64,000 nucleotides of DNA from Embiotoca jacksoni. Lineage: Eukaryota > Chordata > Actinopteri > Embiotocidae. Below, piece by piece: positions 27,701 to 64,000 of this stretch. The notes under the pieces were generated by a model. That model made no database searches and was not told the DNA's origin. It saw only the letters and a program-made list of their open reading frames with translations. The stretch is from NCBI GenBank assembly GCA_022577435.1, contig JAKOON010000010.1, forward strand, positions 19,448,024 to 19,512,023, given 5' to 3'. Within the stretch, counting starts at the first letter, position 1. Each line of letters starts with the position of its first letter. The position numbers were made by a program, and so were the translations under genes.

Positions 27701-28344
27701 CCCTTTAGCAATTTTATACATTTAGTAGGTTTTGACCTAGTGTTGTTCTGTGTGCCGTAAACCATGAACTGGCCCTTACCAATGCTCGTCAGGAAGAATT
27801 CTGTTTCTAAACATTTGGGAAAATCCTTTGGAAAGCAACTGTTTACATGCATGTATAGTTTTCTGAACAATTGAGGTTTAGGGTGAGTGAACAGCAGAGT
27901 GAGCAAGCGAGAGAGCCTCCTTTTCCAGGGCCCTTCGGTAATGAGGCTCCTGGGAGATAAATCCTTATGAGACCTGACAGGGTGCCACATTCCTCAGCGG
28001 AGAGTCTTAGCAGCCCCCCTCACATGAGCTCTGCTCTCTAGGGCACTGCTTTATAAACTTCTCGTGTTGTTCCCAGACCGAGCCTCATGCCCATTACAGT
28101 TTACTTGTCTGTGTTTTCGTGGCAGCTCCTTTGATTGGAACCACTGTCCCTCGTTGACTGTCGTAATAATAACAACTGAAGTCCACGACGACAGCTCAAT
28201 ACCACAATGTATATTTTCTGTATCAAAATACGAGCCACATATTTTGTACTGGTGCAGAATTAACAGTGTATTACTACTACTGCAATGATACAATTCTTGG
28301 TTGTATCAAGGTCGAAGCCATGCTATCATACCTCCTATGAGAAT

Positions 28345-29150
28345 ATGTGCTTCAAGGCAAGTTTATTTGCAACAACAACAAAGCAACGCAAAGTGCTTTA
28401 CAAGACAAGATAGAAGCAAAACTCAAGGTCATGTAAAAATAAATACATTAATAGGTTTTTACAAGAGAAGAACATGATCTAAAACACAATATAAAAATAA
28501 TTTAAAATAGAACATGACAGATTAAACAAGAGGAAAAAAAACATTCCTGAATATGAATAGATGTCGCAGATGTAACCTGTGCATTCGCAAATATAACATG
28601 CAAATGAGAATTGGAGCAGCCTTCATGTTTTCTGGCAGGAGGTTTAATTTGTGTGAATCATAAAAACTGAATGTTGCTTCACCGTGTGTAGTATAACTCA
28701 GGAACAGTAAGTAGACTGGTCCCAACCCAGATGACCTGCGGGATCTGGGCAGTTCAAAGTGAAACCGTCCATCAGAAAGGTATTCTGGTCTTAACCACTT
28801 AGTGCTTCATAAACCAACAGTAGAATTTTAAAGCCAGTGCTTTGACACACAGGAAGTCAGTGCAAAGATGTGAGAGCTGGAATGATTTATTTCACTTTCC
28901 TGCTCTTGGTGTGGACAGCGGTGTTCTGAATCAGCTGCAGCTGATTTGACTTTTTGACCAGTAAATACATCGTTACAGTCATGGAGCCTCCTGAAAACAT
29001 ACGTATGGGCAGTTTTTTAAAAAAAATTTTAAGTCCTGTTGAGACAGGACACTCTTTAGTTCTTGATATATTGTAAAGGTGATAGAAAGCGGATTTTGTA
29101 GTTGTCGTAATGTGGATCTTAAAAGTTGGGGCCATGTCCATAAATATAGA
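28345..29150. repeat. Long teleost interspersed repeat, about 0.8 kb
   Basis: Recognised by ordered phrases: tttatttgcaacaac, a gcaaagtgctttacaagaca segment, gttctgaatcagctgcagct, gttacagtcatggagcc, gttgagacaggacactcttt agttcttgatat, ggtgatagaaagc and a ggggccatgtccat end. These match a repeat I know to be abundant in teleost genomes, but I cannot give a family name. It has no intact frame. Confidence 0.6.
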
Positions 29151-29971
29151 TTTTGAGAATGCTTAGCAACGGAAGCTGAGCACTGATGTAATCATTCTTC
29201 TTTGGGTTTGAATTAAATTCCATTCAAAATGCATTAAAAAATTATTTCAGTTTCGTCTTAAAAGTCTAACAGGGATTAGTGATGATAGAATTTTTTAATA
29301 GTCATTAAGTTATTAAAAATCTTAAAATAAAAGTGTATTTGGTTGTTTTTGTTGTTTCATTTTATGGTGTGGTTGAAATCCTGACTGTAAAACATCTAAA
29401 CAATCATTTCAAACAACCCTTCCCCATTTTCCTAATAAATTTTAGGTTTAAAAAAGGCCTTGTAATTGTTGATCAGCAAAACGTCTACATTGAAGATAAG
29501 GTAGTTTAATACTGTCAACTTTTAGTACCTCTTAGAAATAGCCTAATAGTACAAAAGCGTTGACAATTTGCAAAATGTTTGAAGCTGTTCAGTTATAAAA
29601 AAAAAAAAAACAAGGTAGGAGGAGGATTTCAAATGTTGCACAATCTCCTCCAAGGTTATATACTTGATGGGATCGAATCGTGTCATGCTAATTGAATTGG
29701 TTTAAAATTGACACAAGGCCAGGACGGACCTTTTACCTGACCTGACAGCTTTTCTTAATTTTGTCAGCAAAGAATGAGGCCAAGCTGTTAAACCCATTGT
29801 TCTCTCATTCTAGTGCTCGACTGTCAAGTTACCAAGTCCGACTAGACAGAGATTTGATTAACTGTTTATGTCAGTAGAATTAAACTGTTGTTTGAAGTCT
29901 ACCTCCTGCTCTCCTTGGCAGGCTGGAGGCCGTCTGTGCTAGTATTTCCACAACCGTTCCTAAAATGGAGA

Positions 29972-30000
29972 GGGAGGGGGGGTTGAGGGGGGGGGGGGTG
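29972..30000 (+). other. G-quadruplex-forming motif, intron 1
   Basis: G runs of 3, 7 and 12 with loops A and TTGA. The 12-G run can supply two tracts, so four are available. Sense strand of ncor2. Confidence 0.6.
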
Positions 30001-30470
30001 TAAGAGGATGAAATATTGGCTTGCACCGCTGAAGGCTGAGGCCCACTCTGCTCTGTGGAAGAGACGAAAGCAAAAAATAAAAGAGTGGAGAAGGAAAGCA
30101 CGCTAGAGAGTGAGGTGACCGAGTTCATTTGCAGTGTTGGCAGCGAGCCATGGACTTGCCTGTGGGTGTCTGTAGCGGTGCCAGTGCATGTGTTTAGCCT
30201 CTCGTCTGGAAGGCCCCTTTCGCCTCAGAGTTGATGTCAAAGCTCTTTCATTGTGTCGGTCCTCTCATCTTGATTCAGGTTTTTTTTTGTCCTCTGCAGA
30301 TCTTGTGACTGCTTTCAGACTTGTTTTTCCCTTCTCGGGGGAATCTCTCTGGACTGGACACTCATCAAAGAGGATTCCGAGTACTTTTTCTGGCTTTTCT
30401 CACCCCTTGTTGTCTCTCCGGCCTCCTTTTCTGCTCTTTCTTGAGAGCATTGCCTACTATGTTAATATAA

Positions 30471-30473
<3 letters not shown>

Positions 30474-30502
<29 letters not shown>
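30474..30502. repeat. Poly(T) tract, 29 nt
   Basis: Homopolymer run in intron 1. Confidence 0.97.
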
Positions 30503-32636
30503 CTAATCTAGTATTTTGTCAGCAGTGAGGTCTACTCAAGGACTTCCCCTTTGTGTGGTCTGTTTACTCGGGTCTATCTGACCAAAAGATGGATGTGCAC
30601 TACTTTCATGAAAATATTTGAAGCCATAGTTTAGACGACTTGACACAAAGGCACAGTCTCCAGTTGGTGTGTGACTTGCAGCAGTGTTTTCCCATCCTGG
30701 GGCCTCTATGATCCTATGTTTACAGAGCTCTTCTGTTTCTTACAGCCAGAGCCATGTTCAGCCTTTCGTAATAGAGCCTTTTGCGTAACTAAAATCAAGT
30801 GACACTTTGTGTTTGTGACAGTGGAGCAGGAAGGAAGGGGCAGATAGTGCCCCTCTTTGTGCTGCAAAAAAAAAAAAAAAAAAAGTCCAAACCAGAATCA
30901 AACAATGGAGGCTGGCACGCTGGCATCCTACCACAACTTCTACTATGCCAACTATGTGGGCACCTTATAGTGCTACAAAAAGTAGCTGGTTTCAGAGGTT
31001 ATTACTCAGCCTATCCTAGTTCAGAGACTTTAAAGGAACCACTCTGAGGAACTACAGCCACCAACAGAGGTTCATAGCTTACCTGCCATTGGTGTTACAT
31101 AAATATCACAGTTTATAAACCACCACTGGATGTGGCTTTGATCCAATGCATTTGTCTTTAGTTTTCACTTAAAGTTTTTCCATTTCGAAGTAAAATAATA
31201 ATCAAGAATTTGTCCTGCCGCTACTCATATTTGTATCTACACCCTGATACACTCTAACCCTCTTCCACACGGTCTATTCAAAGTGGTAATGTTGCACCAT
31301 AATTCTACGTTGTTCCATTGTTGTTCTGCCGTTAAGCCAGCACTGACCTGAATCAGCACAATACCAGCTCTCTCTTTTACTCTGTCATAGAGAGCGGATG
31401 ATATACCAGAACCTCGGCATGATCTGTTAAATCTCATTTCTACTATTTTTCTAAAAATTTCTGACTCAATTAATTACGATTAGGATTCCTATCAATACGG
31501 TATTTTGTTTTTTTCTTCTGCACTTTTAAGGGGTTGGCTCAGCGGTGTTGGCTTTCCCATTCGGTTAACAAAATTGCAGTCCACTTAGAGCACTTTGCCG
31601 TCTTGTCAAGATTTCGATCAGTGCCATGTCGAGAGCTGCCCCCGTACCTCTTGTTGTGTGGTTCACACAGCGCTGAAACATGAGCTATGAGAGAGGCGTC
31701 ATTAGTCAGCGGCCCATAGAACTGGCAGGAGTGCTAATTTCTCTGTTGGCAGGAGTCACAGGGACACATGTCAAGAGCGCTAGTCCACCTACTACTACTA
31801 TCAAAGGCCGAGTGCTCGAGAATACCGCAGTAACAGGTTGGACAAAGCCGAACGGCAGCTAGAATGGAATTTCACAAATCCATCCAACCCACTGAAAGAT
31901 GGAAACTAATTTTCTGATGTCCACGATGTTCTGTTTCGGAATTTTCTTTAATTTTCTCAGTATAGATACGTTTTGTCAATGTGTGCAGTAATAGGATTTG
32001 TGTTCATTCTTTACCTCTTCCTGTTGCTTCTAAGTGTAGGTTGAGTTGTGCTACAGCTTAGTGTCCGGCTGTTTTCTCTTATATCATCGTGGTTGTTATA
32101 TGACATACTCCTTGTAGATGAGGCCACTGTGGTTTACGTAACATCAGCTGGAGTTTAATTCTAGTGCCTGACTGTTGAAGCCTACATCTTTATCTGGCGC
32201 GGAGTTATTTATGTCGCCTCTAAACCCCCATTAAACTTGGATTATTTTTACCGGCTAGCTGCTTGACTTGGCTGCTCTCTGCCTGAGTCCTCAGTGTGAG
32301 GACAGTAGGCCATTCAGTAAGCAGCGAAGGAGGGGTTTGAGTCTAGCAGGTGCAGGGATTCTCACTCCTTTACTAGAAGCAATGGAAGGGGGGGGGGCAG
32401 CTGTGGTAGGGAGGTGATGACCCTGATATCCGGAGGAGACACAGACACACACTTTCATCTCGAGATACTCTGGAGGTGCCATCCAGAAAACATCAAAGTT
32501 TCCCAGCAATAGTCATGAGTATCACAAGTTTTATGCTTTGCTCTTTGCAGGTATGAAAGTATCCAAAGAAATTCTGCGGAGGTTGCTTAATTTCAAACAG
32601 TGTCTCATGGCTCATGTTTTCTTTTTTTTCTTACAG

Positions 32637-32724
32637 GTTGCAGGCTAAATGAAACAGCTGATAATGTGCAACTGCTCTACAGCCACACCCACTTCCTGCC
32701 TGTAGAGGAAGCGGCTGTGCCAGC
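32637..32724 (+). other. ncor2: 5' UTR part of the first coding exon of ncor2
   Basis: The acceptor ttttttcttacag|GTTGCAGG at 32636/32637 has a strong polypyrimidine tract. An in-frame TGA at 32650-32652 shows that the reading frame of the 32725 ATG does not extend upstream through this exon. The segment also carries a short upstream ORF at 32649-32705, listed separately. Confidence 0.75.
32649..32705 (+). CDS. Upstream ORF (18 codons) in the ncor2 5' leader
   Basis: The ATG at 32649 opens an 18-codon frame (begins MKQLIMCNC) that ends at the TAG at 32703-32705, 19 nt before the ncor2 start codon and in a different frame from it. Its start context is weak (T at -3), and a second in-frame ATG lies at 32664. 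By position it could dampen translation or permit reinitiation. The peptide resembles nothing I recognise. The ORF is certain; any regulatory effect is inferred. Confidence 0.5.
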   Translation: MKQLIMCNCSTATPTSCL

Positions 32725-62864
<30,140 letters not shown>

Positions 62865-64000
62865 GTATGTTCTCCATTCCAGCTCGCAGTTCTAACGGAT
62901 GCTTGACATTTTGATTGAGTCCAGATCACACGCTGCAAATTTCAGGTGCACCCTTCTGTCTTTAGTTTTAAGAAATCCTGCACACACACAAACACGGAAG
63001 TCTCCTTTTGCGATTGATTGGCAACCACAAAGTTGGCTGCTGTTTGTGACTTGGCTAACTTATGGACAGTAAATGATACCATTCGCTTGTCGAAGAAACG
63101 TTTGTTAATACGATACTCTGTCGTCCAACTAATTTGGCAGGAATCGCCAACATTAACTTTTCTCCTATTATTCTTATAGTCTGTCACATTGACAGCACAG
63201 AAAAATTGCTTTGGCATTTTTTCTATGTGAAGTTGCGAGGCACACAACAAAGAAAAACATGGACTATGTTGTGCTCAAATACAGCATCCAACAGGATTTC
63301 ACCTCGTTAAAAGCTACTAAAAATGGGCCACCGTCTTACTTAAAAAATGTGTCCCAAGTAACATAAACATGATCTAATATCCAGCGCTAAAGCTGTATGG
63401 ATGTCTTTGCAGAACTGTGAAGAAGTCTGAAGAGGTCACACTCAATTTTGCTGAATATTTTGTATTTTGTATCTCAGCAGTGTTTCATAATGATAGTCTC
63501 CAAACAAAGGTTATTTCTGCTGCTGAGGAGCTACCGGTTATTCGGAGCCTCAGATCAGGTGCTATCTGTTCAACTTCATGGTGGTTTGCACGAATGAAAT
63601 GTTGCAGTAATTTACTGGCGACCTTTTCCCTGTGGGTGTGAGGACAGTCGCTCCTCATCTTTCCTGAGGAAACCTCTGCTCATTACCTGGCAGTTTGCTC
63701 CATATCTCCTGAGTAGCAGCTAGCAATAATAGCTCACCGTCACAGTGTGGGAGGTACTTACAGAGGAGGAACCCAAAGTGTATCGTTATACATCAGACTG
63801 ATTGCAAATGCTAATCGAGATTATGTTTGGGGAGAGTAAGTAATAGCTAAATGCCGATGTTAATGTTTTTCCAGCCATTCTCAGTCTTTTCTTTCACTGT
63901 GCTGTCGTGGAGTTTCTCCTTTTAGTCGTTACACGGCCCAGGGTCAGCTCAGAACATGCCTTAGCGCTCTGCAGCTCTCCGCTGAGGGTAGATGGAGATT
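62865..64000 (+). other. ncor2: ncor2 intron 14, partial, to window end
   Basis: Starts at donor GTATGT. No acceptor joined to a family-like sequence (a glutamine-rich or acidic exon is expected) is found before 64000. The stretch 62940-63250 may be an old interspersed repeat; I cannot identify it. Confidence 0.75.

Larger units (their letters stand above)
14791..32636 (+). other. ncor2: ncor2 intron 1, 17.8 kb
   Basis: Bounded by the inferred donor at 14791 and the acceptor at 32636. No coding exon is recognised. It contains a GGCTA tandem repeat (15127-15174), (TTG)7 (15631-15651), the element at 21281-21779, a fragment resembling the teleost agggctggacaatat repeat (about 23540-23610), G-quadruplex motifs (24748-24781, 29972-30000), (AT)n (25011-25030), a repeat at 28345-29150, poly(T) 30474-30502 and poly(A) 30866-30884. 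A TF-site-rich segment at about 22985-23260 and a GC-rich one at 24690-24840 may be regulatory, but I cannot support that further. Confidence 0.55.

Noticed and set aside
27586..27990. 134-codon minus-strand frame
   Set aside because: Composition is not protein-like, no motif is recognised, and it lies in an ncor2 intron with no splice or start evidence.

Overview
The window is vertebrate nuclear DNA, almost certainly from a ray-finned fish. It has spliced genes with GT-AG introns, many long (CA)n/(TG)n tracts, and several degenerate interspersed repeats of types I know from teleost genomes. No bacterial or organellar gene organisation is present. The species cannot be named from sequence; a percomorph-like teleost is an inference from the repeat types.

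One gene dominates: the 5' part of ncor2 (SMRT, nuclear receptor corepressor 2) on the + strand. I assembled 13 coding exons (32725-62864) giving 491 in-frame codons from the initiator Met to the end of the deacetylase-activating domain. All junctions are GT-AG, and every exon's start phase matches the previous exon's end phase. The gene runs off the right edge inside the intron that follows. SMRT rather than NCoR1 is supported by paralogue-specific residues (for example KQWEQKF and MQSRVGQRG).

Layout: 1-14.3 kb is upstream, apparently non-coding DNA with repeats, microsatellites and a TATA/CRE/poly(A)-signal block near the left edge. About 14.35-15.13 kb is a CpG-rich region with the probable promoter and a non-coding first exon (donor at 14790/14791). 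Intron 1 (17.8 kb) holds a terminal-inverted-repeat element, a teleost interspersed repeat and two strong G-quadruplex motifs. From 32.6 to 62.9 kb the coding exons lie in introns of 90 bp to 5.7 kb, rich in poly(A)/poly(T), (CA)n and (TG)n tracts. The partial last intron fills 62.9-64.0 kb.

How the gene works (family knowledge): the N-terminal part seen here scaffolds the HDAC3 corepressor complex. A helix near residues 165-205 pairs with GPS2 and TBL1. The SANT-like deacetylase-activating domain (residues about 381-482) binds HDAC3 through an inositol phosphate. The second SANT domain and nuclear receptor interaction motifs lie beyond the window.

The most interesting signals are about RNA processing: TG-repeat tracts in place of the polypyrimidine tract at two acceptors, one able to pair with a 137-bp (CA)n tract in the same intron; a possible undescribed 63-codon cassette exon in intron 7; a stop-free 90-nt intron within the deacetylase-activating domain; and an 18-codon upstream ORF ending just before the start codon.
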